Shown here piece by piece: positions 33,453 through 42,574 of a DNA stretch of 64,000 nucleotides. Every line of letters starts with the position of its first letter. Position 1 is the stretch's first letter. The DNA comes from Bacillus sp. S/N-304-OC-R1 (lineage in GTDB: Bacteria > Bacillota > Bacilli > Bacillales > Cytobacillaceae): the NCBI RefSeq assembly GCF_019749375.1, contig NZ_JACWFE010000004.1, forward strand, positions 370,133-434,132, written 5' to 3'. The notes under the pieces were generated by a model. That model made no database searches, had not been told where the DNA came from, and saw only the letters and a program-made list of their open reading frames with translations. The position numbers were made by a program, and so were the translations under genes.

Positions 33453-35000
33453 ATGAGCACACCTGAAATAAATGTAAATAAACCAAAGAAAAAAGGCATG
33501 TTTTACCGCTTTTTAGATTGGATCGAGGTAAATGGGAATAAATTACCTGATGTATTAACACTGTTTGTTATTTTTACAGTAATTATTTTAATAACATCTG
33601 CGATTGCCGGGCTTTCAGGCTGGAGTGCGATTAACCCAGCAACGAAAGAAAAAATAGATGCAGTTAATTTATTGAATGGAGATGGGATTAAGCGGATTCT
33701 CTCAGAAATGGTCAAAAACTTTGTTAATTTCCCTCCCCTTGGAATAGTTCTTGTCGTCATGCTTGGGGTAGGGCTAGCTGAATCAACTGGCCTAATTTCT
33801 GCATTTATGAGGAAAGTTGTATTGTCTGCACCAAGCAAATTGATCCTTCCGATTATCGTAATTATCGGAATTGTAGGAAATGCAGCTGCTGATGCTGCTT
33901 TAATCGTACTGCCTCCAGTTGCTGCAATGATTTTCCTTGCTCTAAAACGTAATCCTATTGCTGGCCTTGTAGCGGCATATGCGGCTGTTGCTGGCGGATT
34001 TAGTGCAAACATTATTATAAATGTTCTTGATGCGATGCTCGCTGGATTCACTGAAACAAGTGCACAAATTTTGGATCCATCCTATAAAGCTAATCCTGCG
34101 ATGAACTATTATTTTTTATTTGCTTCTACCTTTGTTCTTTTACCCGTAGCGGTGTTCGTTACAACAAAGATTGTAGAACCAAGATTGGGTACTTATCATT
34201 CACAGTTGCCTAGTGAAGAAAGTAATTCGAAATTAACAGTTGATGAGAAAAAAGGATTAAAGTGGGCAACAATTTCTTTAAGTATCTATATCCTTATTCT
34301 CCTAGCTGTTACATTACCGCCAAATGCACTACTTCGCCATCCAGAAACCGGATCAATTGTTGTTTCTCCTTTTATGGATTCACTAGTTGGCATTATGTTC
34401 TTATTTTTCTTCATTCCGGCCCTTGCATATGGTATTGGTGCAAAAACGATCAAATCTGATAAAGATGTTGCTGAGCAATTAAGCAAAGCCATGTCCGGTA
34501 TGGGATATTATATTGTTTTAGCGTTTATCGCGGCCCAAATGATTACCTATTTTAGCTGGAGCAATCTTGGTGCCATTATAGCTATTAAAGGAGCAGAGGC
34601 ACTACAATCAATTGGGTTAGTCGGTTTACCGTTGTTAATCGGATTTATAATATTTACTGCCATTGTCAATCTTCTAATTGCAAGCTCCTCTGCAAAATGG
34701 GCTTTATTAGGTCCGGTTTTTGTTCCAATGTTTATGCTTCTAGGCTATAGTCCGGCATTCACACAAGTTGCCTATAGAATAGGAGACTCTATTACAAACA
34801 CGATTACTCCTATGCTTGCCTATTTTGCTATTTTACTATCATTTGCGAAAAAGTTTGATAAAAATATGGGGGTAGGAACACTGATTTCCTCTTTAATTCC
34901 ATTTACAATCGCATTTGGTATATTTTGGATTATATTATTCTCCGTCTGGTATTTACTTGGACTACCGTTGGGACCAGGTTCTTATATAAAACTAAATTAA
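33453..35000 (+). CDS. AbgT family transporter
   Basis: The 515-residue integral membrane protein starts with a cytoplasmic basic stretch followed by WIEVNGNKLPDVLTLFVIFT, typical of AbgT (p-aminobenzoyl-glutamate transporter) proteins. It also has NAAADAALIVLPPVAAMIF and the C-terminal NLLIASSSAKWALLGPVFVP hairpin. About a dozen helices are predicted. AAAGGAGG precedes the ATG. Placed between the regulator and an M20 amidohydrolase, it probably imports the N-acyl or peptide-like substrate, as AbgT does with AbgA/AbgB in E. coli. Confidence 0.9.
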   Translation: MSTPEINVNKPKKKGMFYRFLDWIEVNGNKLPDVLTLFVIFTVIILITSAIAGLSGWSAINPATKEKIDAVNLLNGDGIKRILSEMVKNFVNFPPLGIVLVVMLGVGLAESTGLISAFMRKVVLSAPSKLILPIIVIIGIVGNAAADAALIVLPPVAAMIFLALKRNPIAGLVAAYAAVAGGFSANIIINVLDAMLAGFTETSAQILDPSYKANPAMNYYFLFASTFVLLPVAVFVTTKIVEPRLGTYHSQLPSEESNSKLTVDEKKGLKWATISLSIYILILLAVTLPPNALLRHPETGSIVVSPFMDSLVGIMFLFFFIPALAYGIGAKTIKSDKDVAEQLSKAMSGMGYYIVLAFIAAQMITYFSWSNLGAIIAIKGAEALQSIGLVGLPLLIGFIIFTAIVNLLIASSSAKWALLGPVFVPMFMLLGYSPAFTQVAYRIGDSITNTITPMLAYFAILLSFAKKFDKNMGVGTLISSLIPFTIAFGIFWIILFSVWYLLGLPLGPGSYIKLN

Positions 35001-35031
35001 GAATAAATAAAATAGAATGGGGTTGAAAAAT

Positions 35032-36249
35032 ATGCTTGAAAAATTGTATAAAATATTGGAAGAAAATTACGATGAAATGGTGGAGATTCGACGTTACTTG
35101 CATCAGTATCCCGAATTATCATTTGAGGAAGTAGAGACTCCTAAGTATATTGCTGGTTATCACGAAAAACTTGGGCACCAAGTTCGAACAGGTGTCGGGG
35201 GCCGTGGCGTCGTTGCGATATTAAAAGGAGAAAAGCCAGGGAAAACAGTTGCCTTACGGGCAGATTTTGACGCATTGCCAATTCAGGAAGAAAATGAAGT
35301 TCCATATAAATCAAAAGTAGATGGAGTCATGCATGCTTGTGGGCATGATGGACATACTGCAACATTACTTGTTCTCGCTAAAGCTTTAAATCTATTAAAA
35401 AATGAAATTGAAGGAAACATTGTTTTTATCCATCAGCACGCTGAAGAGCTTGCCCCAGGTGGTGCGATAGCCATGATAGATGATGGCTGCCTAGAAGGAG
35501 TAGATGTTATTTTTGGGACACATATTTGGGCTACGAGTCCGGTTGGGGAAATTGGGTATCGAACGGGACCTGCTTTAGCGGCTGCTGATCGTTTTCATAT
35601 TGATATTCAAGGAAAGGGAGGCCATGGTGCTCAGCCCCATCTCACAAAAGATAGCATTGTTATTGCGTCCCAACTTGTTGTGAATTTACAGCAAATTGTT
35701 AGCCGGAGAGTAGATCCATTAGATTCCGCAGTTCTTTCAGTCGGTTCATTTGAGGCAAAGAATGCATTTAATGTGATTGCAGATACAGTTCGATTAACTG
35801 GTACTGTAAGAACATTTAAGGAAGAAGTTAGATCGAAAATGGAAAGTGAAATCAGAAGGATAACGGAAGGTACGTGTTTGGCGGCAGATGCGAAATTCTC
35901 CTATCAGTTTCTAAGAGGATATCCACCGACTGTCAATCATAAAAAAGAAACTGAATTTATAGCAAAGCTTGCACCAAATGTTCCTGGGGTAATAAAAACG
36001 CAAGAAATAGCACCTCAAATGGGGGGAGAGGACTTCGCCTATTACCTTGAAAGAGTACCAGGAACCTTTTTTATTACTGGTGCAAGGATTGCTGATCGAA
36101 CAGAAGCCTATCCTCATCATCATCCGAAATTTGATATTGATGAACAAGGTTTATTAATCGCAGCGAATGTTTTAGGGGCAGCAACTCTAACATATTTTAA
36201 CAGAGTTGAAGTTTTGGAAGCTGAAATAGAAAAAACTGAGCTAGTCTGA
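35032..36249 (+). CDS. M20 family amidohydrolase/peptidase
   Basis: The 405-residue protein is an M20D-type aminoacylase-like hydrolase: RRYLHQYPELSFEE at the N-terminus, LRADFDALPIQEE, the metal motif HACGHDGHTA, QHAEELAPGGA with the catalytic Glu, and PQMGGEDFAYYL. It removes acyl or aminobenzoyl groups from amino acids. I chose the ATG at 35032 after GGGGTTG rather than an earlier ATG at 35017. It is the last gene of the operon, with a terminator 25 bp beyond. Confidence 0.9.
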   Translation: MLEKLYKILEENYDEMVEIRRYLHQYPELSFEEVETPKYIAGYHEKLGHQVRTGVGGRGVVAILKGEKPGKTVALRADFDALPIQEENEVPYKSKVDGVMHACGHDGHTATLLVLAKALNLLKNEIEGNIVFIHQHAEELAPGGAIAMIDDGCLEGVDVIFGTHIWATSPVGEIGYRTGPALAAADRFHIDIQGKGGHGAQPHLTKDSIVIASQLVVNLQQIVSRRVDPLDSAVLSVGSFEAKNAFNVIADTVRLTGTVRTFKEEVRSKMESEIRRITEGTCLAADAKFSYQFLRGYPPTVNHKKETEFIAKLAPNVPGVIKTQEIAPQMGGEDFAYYLERVPGTFFITGARIADRTEAYPHHHPKFDIDEQGLLIAANVLGAATLTYFNRVEVLEAEIEKTELV

Positions 36250-36273
36250 GTTATATATAAACAATTTATTATT

Positions 36274-36306
36274 TGCCTGCCTTCATCACTAAAAAGAAGG
36301 CAGGCA
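36274..36306. terminator. Terminator between catabolic operon and convergent hydrolase gene
   Basis: TGCCTGCCTT (36274-36283) pairs perfectly with AAGGCAGGCA (36297-36306), followed by TTTT. Confidence 0.85.
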
Positions 36307-36335
36307 TTTTAATAGCTATGAAACATAATAAAATC

Positions 36336-37202
36336 TTACAGCTGAATTTCCATTCCATCATCGGCAATCTTAAACCCACGATTTTCAATTTCGTTTCTAA
36401 TTGTTCGGTCCGAATCAATAGCAGGATTCGAATGGTTTAAATGCGTAAAATAGATTTCCTTTTCTCGAGCTAGATCCTGCAATCTATCCATTGTTTCTGT
36501 CATTAATGGATGGGGAATTTCTCTGAAATCCCGGCCAATTTTTTCAAGGTCCTTCACAGAATGAAAGGTACCGTCTAGAAGACAGATATCCACTTCTTCA
36601 GCTGCTTTATAAATATCAAGTTTCCATTCATGCCAGCGGTCAATGTCTGGAATATAGAGTACCTTTTTATTCGGTCCTTCGATAATAAAGCCAAATGTTT
36701 CCGAAAACTCATTTCGATGCGGAACTTCAACCGGTTTTATGAAGACTTGCTCTGAAATAGAAATGAGCTGTCCGTCCGATATTTCATGTGTCTGAATATT
36801 ACCTAGTTTCGTTAATTGACTCCAAGGTGCTTGATCCTCTAGCAACTGCTTCATTTTTTTACCAGCCATTACAGGAATCCCTGTGGCTCCAATGGCTTCT
36901 CGCCCTAAAAAAAGCAAGCCTGGATAATGTCCCAAATGGGCATGTGTAAGGAAAATACTATCCATTAGCTTCCCATGCATTCCATATTGTAATTGTAGCT
37001 TCGTCATTTGTTCTCTTAAATCAGGTGAGGCATCAATTAAATGCCATTTTCTTTCATTTGGAAAAACAATCGCTAACGAAGCAGCGAGCCGCCGAAATCT
37101 AGGATTTTGGATTGCTTCCATACAGTTTTTGCAAAAGCAGTTAGGATGGGGGAGACCTGCATCTTGTGCTGTTCCTATTACATTTAAGATCACTTCACTC
37201 AT
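36336..37202 (-). CDS. PqqB-like metallo-beta-lactamase-fold hydrolase
   Basis: The 288-residue protein begins VILNVIGTAQDAGLPHPNCF with CKNCMEA, the N-terminal pattern of PqqB. The metal motif is THAHLGHYPG, in which the usual HxHxDH aspartate is glycine, as in PqqB. VPHRNEFSETFGFII and HLNHSNPA supply further histidines. PqqB is an oxygenase in PQQ synthesis, but no other pqq gene is present and the host group does not usually make PQQ. The start overlaps nhaC by four bases, so it is coexpressed with that transporter. The role is unknown. Confidence 0.82.
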   Translation of the reverse strand: MSEVILNVIGTAQDAGLPHPNCFCKNCMEAIQNPRFRRLAASLAIVFPNERKWHLIDASPDLREQMTKLQLQYGMHGKLMDSIFLTHAHLGHYPGLLFLGREAIGATGIPVMAGKKMKQLLEDQAPWSQLTKLGNIQTHEISDGQLISISEQVFIKPVEVPHRNEFSETFGFIIEGPNKKVLYIPDIDRWHEWKLDIYKAAEEVDICLLDGTFHSVKDLEKIGRDFREIPHPLMTETMDRLQDLAREKEIYFTHLNHSNPAIDSDRTIRNEIENRGFKIADDGMEIQL

Positions 37203-38614
37203 AGCGTGATTTCTCCTTTTTTATTATTTGAATCATGATTGTAATTTTTCTTAGATATGGTCCAGCCTGTAAAACCGAAAACAATATTAATAAGAGGAAC
37301 TAAAAATACAAAGAATGAATATGGAATAAATTCACCAGGGCTAACACTTAAAATGCTAGCTGCAAATACAGCGGGGACACCCCACGGAACAAGATTTATA
37401 CCGACTGTTCCAGCAGCTTCTACACATCTTGAAAGGTTTTTCGTATCAATGCCCATGTCTTTATATTTGTTGACAAATGTTCTTGCGGGCAAAATAATTG
37501 CCAGAAATTGTGCTCCGCTTGCAAAGGCAACAACAAATGTAGAAAGAATGGTTGAGCTGATTAAAGTTCCAGCGGAGTTTACCTTTGCCATCATTTTTCT
37601 AGTTAATACTTCAAACGATCCAGTCTCTTCTAATATTCCACCTAAAGCAGTAGCAATAATGAGAAGGGCAACGGTTCCAAGCATAGACATCATGCCACCG
37701 CGGTTTAAGAGTGAATCAAGTGCCTTGATACCAGAATCAACGGTAAATCCGCTAGTCATGATTTGTATAATAGAAGAAACAGTTGAACCTTGGACAAATA
37801 TGGCTAGAAGACCGCCTAAAAGACTTACACCCATTAATGCCGGAATCGCAGGTGTGCGTAAAACCATTAAGATAATCGTTAGAATAGGCATAAATAATAA
37901 TAACGGATGAATAGTAAATATATTATTTAATCCTGTCTTAATCGTATCAATTACATTTGCATCTGCGCCAGCCCCGACAGCACCTGAATTACTAACAATC
38001 CAATATAATATAATAGACACGAAAAAGGCAGGAAGAGTGTCCCATAGCATATGTTTAATGTGGCTGAATAGATCGGTTTCTGCCATTGCTGGAGCAATAT
38101 TAGTCGTATCAGAGACAGGGGATAATTTGTCACCGAAATAAGCTCCAGAAATCACTGCCCCAGCAACAAGACCGGGTGTAAAGCCAAGTCCTTCACCGAT
38201 TACCATAAAAGCAAGACCGATCGTAGCAATAGAAGTGAAGGAACTTCCTAGAGTTACAGAAACGATCCCTGTAATAAGAGCAACTAGTGGTACGAATAGC
38301 TCTGGCTTCAAAATCGAAAGACCATAATAAATGATCGTTGGAATGACCCCGCTAGCTATCCATGAACCAACTATCATGCCAATGATGAGCAGAATAAACA
38401 CAGCAGGTAATGCCCTGGAAACACCTCTTACCATCATATTTTGTATTTCATCCCAATCCCAGCCGCTTCGCTTTGCAACAAAAGCAGCAAAAATTACGCC
38501 AATCATCAAGGGAAAATGCATGCCAGCTTTCCAAATAAAAATTGATAACGCAGCAGAAATAATTAATGCCAATATAGGAATGACGGACATTCCAATCGTA
38601 AGTTCTCTTTTCAT
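37199..38614 (-). CDS. nhaC: NhaC family Na+/H+ antiporter
   Basis: The product has 471 residues from the ATG at 38614, which follows AAAGGAG. It is a polytopic membrane protein with GSSFTSIATIGLAFMVIGEG and SGAYFGDKLSPVSDTTNIAPA, typical NhaC-family signatures. A longer frame upstream only translates the T-box leader. NhaC proteins exchange protons for sodium, but some Bacillus members behind T-boxes are thought to move amino acids. The T-box leader suggests this one transports an amino acid or is needed when one is scarce. Confidence 0.88.
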   Translation of the reverse strand: MKRELTIGMSVIPILALIISAALSIFIWKAGMHFPLMIGVIFAAFVAKRSGWDWDEIQNMMVRGVSRALPAVFILLIIGMIVGSWIASGVIPTIIYYGLSILKPELFVPLVALITGIVSVTLGSSFTSIATIGLAFMVIGEGLGFTPGLVAGAVISGAYFGDKLSPVSDTTNIAPAMAETDLFSHIKHMLWDTLPAFFVSIILYWIVSNSGAVGAGADANVIDTIKTGLNNIFTIHPLLLFMPILTIILMVLRTPAIPALMGVSLLGGLLAIFVQGSTVSSIIQIMTSGFTVDSGIKALDSLLNRGGMMSMLGTVALLIIATALGGILEETGSFEVLTRKMMAKVNSAGTLISSTILSTFVVAFASGAQFLAIILPARTFVNKYKDMGIDTKNLSRCVEAAGTVGINLVPWGVPAVFAASILSVSPGEFIPYSFFVFLVPLINIVFGFTGWTISKKNYNHDSNNKKGEITL

Positions 38615-38644
38615 TCCATTTAATCTCCTTTCATTTCCGAAAAA

Positions 38645-38919
38645 ATAAAAAAGCCCCATCCCAAAAAAGGGACGGAAGCTCCGCGGTACCACCCTAGTTA
38701 GCAGATTAAACTGCTCTCTTGTTTTCATAACGGCCGAGACCGGAATAAACAGCTCCCTATTTGTAATTCACTATACAGATTGCCTGATTTTCACCAGCCA
38801 TCAGGTCTCTACATTCAAGATTGTATAAGTTACTATAATAGTTCAACGCTTTTACGCTTTTATGCTTTTGTGTAATTAAGTGTAGAACAATCATAATATT
38901 AATCTTATAAAAGAGTCAA
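38645..38919 (-). promoter_or_regulatory. T-box leader and promoter of the nhaC / PqqB-like operon
   Basis: On the minus strand a promoter (TTGACT at 38914-38919, TATGAT at 38890-38895) precedes a leader with the T-box core GGGTGGTACCGCGG (38681-38694). It then has a GC-rich terminator (about 38650-38680) followed by T residues. Stem I shows TATACA/TGTATA and CTATT/AATAG helices around an internal loop with AGTA on one side and GTGAATTAC (38763-38771) on the other. The specifier is ATT (Ile) or TTA (Leu), depending on register. Uncharged tRNA should prevent termination. Confidence 0.9.
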
Positions 38920-39037
38920 CCGATATTTTCATATTTTAAAAACAACATAATTTTTTGAATTATTAATATATTAAAGGGATTTATGGAAATGTATAGAAGT
39001 ATTCATAATGAGTATGAGGAATATTAGGAGGATGATC

Positions 39038-40204
39038 ATGAGAAACAAAGAAATGTTGTTAATACCTGGCCCGACCCCTGTTATTGATTCTATTTATGAT
39101 GCCCTAGCTGAAGAAACGAGAAGTCATACTGACCATAGGTTTACTGCAATATATAGGAGCGCTATTGAAAAAACAAGAGAAATGTTTAAAACTGACGGTG
39201 AGGTTATAGTTGTCGCTGGCTCTGGCACACTAGCTATGGAGATGGCTCTTGTTAATACAGTAGAAGCAGGAGAAAAAATTCTGATTATAAGCCAAGGATT
39301 TTTTGGTGACCGATTTATTAAAATTGCTGAAGCATTTGAAATTGAGGCAGAGGTCATCCAATCTGAATGGGGTAAACAGGTAAACCCTGAAGAAATAAAA
39401 GAAAAATTAGCAACTGGCAAATACAAGGCAGTCACGTTAACACATGCTGATACATCAACTGGTGTTGCGGCTAATTTAGATTCACTTGTACCTATCATTA
39501 AAAATCATGGAGCTCTCGTTATTCTAGATGGAGTATGTGCCACTGCAGCAATGGAAGAGGACATGAGCAAGTCATATGGAAATGAAGATGCTAAAATAGA
39601 TGTAATTTTGACAGGTTCACAAAAGGCAATAGGAGTACCTCCAGGAATTGCCATTGTCGCGTTTAACAAGTCTGCACTTGCTGCAAGAGAACAAATCAAA
39701 CGAGTGCCAGCTTATTACTGTGATATTTACAATTGGATTCCCATAATGAAAGATCCTGCAAAATATTTTGCAACCCCTCCGGTTAATCTTATTTACGCAT
39801 ATGAAAAAGGAATGAAACTTGTACTGGCTGAAGGGATGGAAAATCGTTATAAACGACATGCGGCATTTGGTAAAGCCGTAAGAGCAGCTCTTGCAGTATA
39901 TGGTATGAAGGCTTTAGCATCAGAAGAAGTAGCAGCAGATACATTAAGCTGTATTCTTTACCCTGAAGGAATGAATGATGCGGTTTTCCGTGCTGCCCTC
40001 GCTGAAAAGGGATTAATAGTTGCAGGAGCGCTTGCTCATTTAGCGGGAAAAGCATTTCGAATTGGACATATGGGAAATACAACAGAGGAAATGCTGGAAA
40101 AGGCGATCTTATTTATAGGAGAAACAATGATAGAACAAGGATTTGAGGCAGATACTAAAAAGGCAGCTGATAAATTCAGGGAAATGGCAATGCCAATTGG
40201 TTAA
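39038..40204 (+). CDS. Class V PLP aminotransferase (alanine-glyoxylate aminotransferase family)
   Basis: The 388-residue protein opens with LIPGPTPVIDSIYDALAEET and SHTDHRF, the usual start of the serine-pyruvate/alanine-glyoxylate group. It has VAGSGTLAMEMALVN, LTHADTSTGV and the PLP lysine in LTGSQKAIGVPPGIAIV. Related enzymes in Bacillus include PucG, a ureidoglycine-glyoxylate aminotransferase of purine breakdown. I chose the ATG at 39038 after TTAGGAGG. It is monocistronic and ends at a terminator. The amino donor cannot be fixed from sequence. Confidence 0.88.
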   Translation: MRNKEMLLIPGPTPVIDSIYDALAEETRSHTDHRFTAIYRSAIEKTREMFKTDGEVIVVAGSGTLAMEMALVNTVEAGEKILIISQGFFGDRFIKIAEAFEIEAEVIQSEWGKQVNPEEIKEKLATGKYKAVTLTHADTSTGVAANLDSLVPIIKNHGALVILDGVCATAAMEEDMSKSYGNEDAKIDVILTGSQKAIGVPPGIAIVAFNKSALAAREQIKRVPAYYCDIYNWIPIMKDPAKYFATPPVNLIYAYEKGMKLVLAEGMENRYKRHAAFGKAVRAALAVYGMKALASEEVAADTLSCILYPEGMNDAVFRAALAEKGLIVAGALAHLAGKAFRIGHMGNTTEEMLEKAILFIGETMIEQGFEADTKKAADKFREMAMPIG

Positions 40205-40229
40205 TACCGAAAATAAGAAAATCTCTCGA

Positions 40230-40260
40230 ACAGACCAATTTAAATGATGGATTGGTCTGT
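40230..40260 (+). terminator. Terminator of the class V aminotransferase gene
   Basis: ACAGACCAAT (40230-40239) pairs perfectly with ATTGGTCTGT (40251-40260), followed by a T-rich run. Confidence 0.85.
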
Positions 40261-40429
40261 CTGATTTTATTAATAGGCTGCCTTCAAATACGTGCATCCA
40301 CACTAATAGAAAGTATATTTTCCTATATTCATAATATAATTTACATGGAATCTAATAAAAATTAAAATCATTAAACTCAGTGATAATAATAGTTCCTGAG
40401 TTTAGGAAGAGAATGGAGGAAGGAAGTTT

Positions 40430-41131
40430 ATGGATGTTACTATTTACTCAGTTTTGGCTCTAGGTTTTATTTTGGGTATAAAACATGCGATAGAACCGGA
40501 TCATGTTATCGCAGTATCTACAATTGCAAGTCAAAGCAAAAAACTATGGAACGCTTCATTGGCAGGGGTATTTTGGGGAATTGGCCATACAGCAACCTTA
40601 TTTATCATTGGAATTATTCTTATTTTTATGAAGGGTGAAATACCTGAAAAGTGGTCCTTGTCCTTAGAATTTTTTGTAGGTATCATGCTTGTTTATCTTG
40701 GAGTTAAAACTATTAAATCTTTTAAGAATATTCATGTTCATGAAGGTGATGATCATAAACATGTTCATGCTCATAAACAGCATGGTGACCATGAACATAA
40801 CCTTCAGCACAAGAAACCAAAGTATATAAATTCCTTGTTGATCGGTTTAGTTCATGGACTTGCAGGCAGCGGTGCTATGGTATTATTAACAATGAGTACA
40901 GTGAAGAGTATCGGAGAGGCAGCCATTTACATACTTATTTTTGGCGCTGGAACCGTTATTGGAATGCTTTTCTTTACTACTATTATTGGCATACCTTTTG
41001 TGATAAGCAAGAACCGTAAAAGCATTAGCGGATCACTTGGATTGGCTACTGGAGTCATTAGTACATTATTTGGAATTTATTACATGTATAATTTAGGATT
41101 CAATGAAGGGCTGTTTAGTCTTTGGGTTTAA
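40430..41131 (+). CDS. NicO/UreH-type nickel or cobalt transporter
   Basis: The 233-residue membrane protein has the metal-transport motif HAIEPDHVIA in the first helix and GVFWGIGHTATLF in the next. A cytoplasmic His-rich loop (about residues 103-130, about twelve His) precedes GLVHGLAGSGAMV. These are signs of the HoxN/UreH/NicO group, which moves Ni2+ or Co2+. AATGGAGGAAGG precedes the ATG. No urease or hydrogenase gene is nearby, and no NikR or cobalamin switch was seen upstream. Confidence 0.83.
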   Translation: MDVTIYSVLALGFILGIKHAIEPDHVIAVSTIASQSKKLWNASLAGVFWGIGHTATLFIIGIILIFMKGEIPEKWSLSLEFFVGIMLVYLGVKTIKSFKNIHVHEGDDHKHVHAHKQHGDHEHNLQHKKPKYINSLLIGLVHGLAGSGAMVLLTMSTVKSIGEAAIYILIFGAGTVIGMLFFTTIIGIPFVISKNRKSISGSLGLATGVISTLFGIYYMYNLGFNEGLFSLWV

Positions 41132-41146
41132 GATCATCTTAAAAAA

Positions 41147-41175
41147 GGGAGTTGGTTTGACAATAACCAACTCCC
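41147..41175. terminator. Bidirectional terminator
   Basis: GGGAGTTGGTT (41147-41157) pairs perfectly with AACCAACTCCC (41165-41175), between convergent transporter genes. Confidence 0.85.
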
Positions 41176-41177
41176 TT

Positions 41178-42380
41178 CTAAGTTTCCTTAATCGCCATTT
41201 TCCCGCTTCTTGCTAAAATAAACAGATATAAAACAATGGATAAAAGAACGGATACCCCGGCAACCTGATAAATAGTACTATAGCCAAACCAGTGGCCGAT
41301 TTGCCCAAATGTCATTGCACCGACTCCAACTCCTAAATCAAAAAAAGAGAAAAATGTAGCGTTTGCCATTCCCCTTCGATGAGGGGGAGATTCTTTTACC
41401 GACCAAGCCTGTAAAGCTGGCTGAACTGTACCGAAGCCGAGACCGTAAATAACGGCAGCGGTATAAAGAATAAGACTATTTGGCAACCAAGATAGTAAAC
41501 CCATCGAGATTAACACTAGTATAGCTCCAGGAATAAAAACTGCTTTATGCCCCTTTTGATCATACAGCCTTCCTGCGAATGTTCGGGAAAGCAATAAGGC
41601 GAAAGCATATAGTAAAAAATACCACTGAATTCCTTCTATCCCTTTTTGTGCTGAATATAGAGGCAAGAAAGAGGCAATTCCTCCAAAAGTAACGGTTAAG
41701 AAAAATAATAACATTGAAGGGGGAAGAGCACTTTTTTCATAAAAATCCCACTTTTTATGAGCAACAGCAACAGATTCTACTTTTTTATAACGAATTGTAG
41801 AGGATAAGATCAAGGCTGTAAGTCCTAACAATGAACAGAATAGGAATAGAGACTTGAAAGAAATTATGCCAGCTAAAGATAATCCAATAGTTGGACCAAG
41901 TGCTAAAGCCAAATTTCCTGAAAGGCCATAATAACCCATTCCTTCGCCTCTTCTTCTAGGCGGTATTAAATCAGTTGCAATCGTACCCGAGGCAGTCGTT
42001 GAAAAACCCCAACCAACACCTTGAATAATTCGGAGCATAAAAAGAAACATCAAACTATGTACTAATCCAAAAGACCCGACAGACAGTACAAATATGCCCA
42101 GCCCAATTAAATAAACAAACCGTCTTCCTTTTGATTCAAGTGCATGACCAGCGAATGGCCGAAGAAGGAGTGCCGAAAATGTAAAGATACCAACAACAAT
42201 TCCAATTAACTGATCATTTCCTCCTAATTTTTCTACAAATAGGGGAATCGTCGGCAATGTCATTTGAAATCCTAGAAAAACAAAAAAGTTGGACAAAACA
42301 ATTAGAATAAAATCTCGGGTCCAAATCTTTTCAGAGCTTGCCTTTGACCTAGAAGCAGCATTGACTAGATCATGACTCAT
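41178..42380 (-). CDS. Major facilitator superfamily transporter, second YwoG-like copy
   Basis: The product has 400 residues from the ATG at 42380 after AGGAGG; a longer frame from 42455 lacks an RBS. It is collinear with the MFS protein at 18928-20112: KIWTRDFILIVLSNFFVFLG versus KIWTKDFTLILLANFFIFLC near the N-terminus, and the same RPFAGHALESKGRR loop. The pair arose by duplication but has diverged throughout. Export of a drug-like compound is likely; the substrate is unknown. The ArsR gene upstream is separated by its own terminator. Confidence 0.87.
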   Translation of the reverse strand: MSHDLVNAASRSKASSEKIWTRDFILIVLSNFFVFLGFQMTLPTIPLFVEKLGGNDQLIGIVVGIFTFSALLLRPFAGHALESKGRRFVYLIGLGIFVLSVGSFGLVHSLMFLFMLRIIQGVGWGFSTTASGTIATDLIPPRRRGEGMGYYGLSGNLALALGPTIGLSLAGIISFKSLFLFCSLLGLTALILSSTIRYKKVESVAVAHKKWDFYEKSALPPSMLLFFLTVTFGGIASFLPLYSAQKGIEGIQWYFLLYAFALLLSRTFAGRLYDQKGHKAVFIPGAILVLISMGLLSWLPNSLILYTAAVIYGLGFGTVQPALQAWSVKESPPHRRGMANATFFSFFDLGVGVGAMTFGQIGHWFGYSTIYQVAGVSVLLSIVLYLFILARSGKMAIKET

Positions 42381-42550
42381 ATAAATTCCTCCTGGGAGTA
42401 ACATGTAATGCATAGTGCCCCTAATTATATTTTCCATTGTAAGGAGTTTTGACAAATAATTAATTAGTAAGTTTCATCGTTATTGTTAGCTAACAAAAAA
42501 GAATTATTCTTTTACAGAGGTGGAAGTTCACATGACAAGAGCACAAAAAA

Positions 42551-42574
42551 ACACAGCTTCAAACCAAGCTGTGT
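42551..42574 (-). terminator. Terminator of the ArsR-family gene
   Basis: ACACAGCTT (42551-42559) pairs with AAGCTGTGT (42566-42574) and is followed on the minus strand by TTTTTTTGTGC. It begins right at the stop codon. Confidence 0.82.

Noticed and set aside
33503..34051. 182-codon frame on the minus strand inside the AbgT gene
   Set aside because: It lies opposite a well-supported transporter; composition is typical of antisense shadow frames.
36336..37202. PQQ biosynthesis locus
   Set aside because: Only a PqqB-like protein is present; no pqqA, C, D or E gene was seen, so a cofactor pathway cannot be claimed.
37257..37910. 217-codon frame on the plus strand inside nhaC
   Set aside because: It is antisense to a clear NhaC membrane protein, has no family motif and no RBS.
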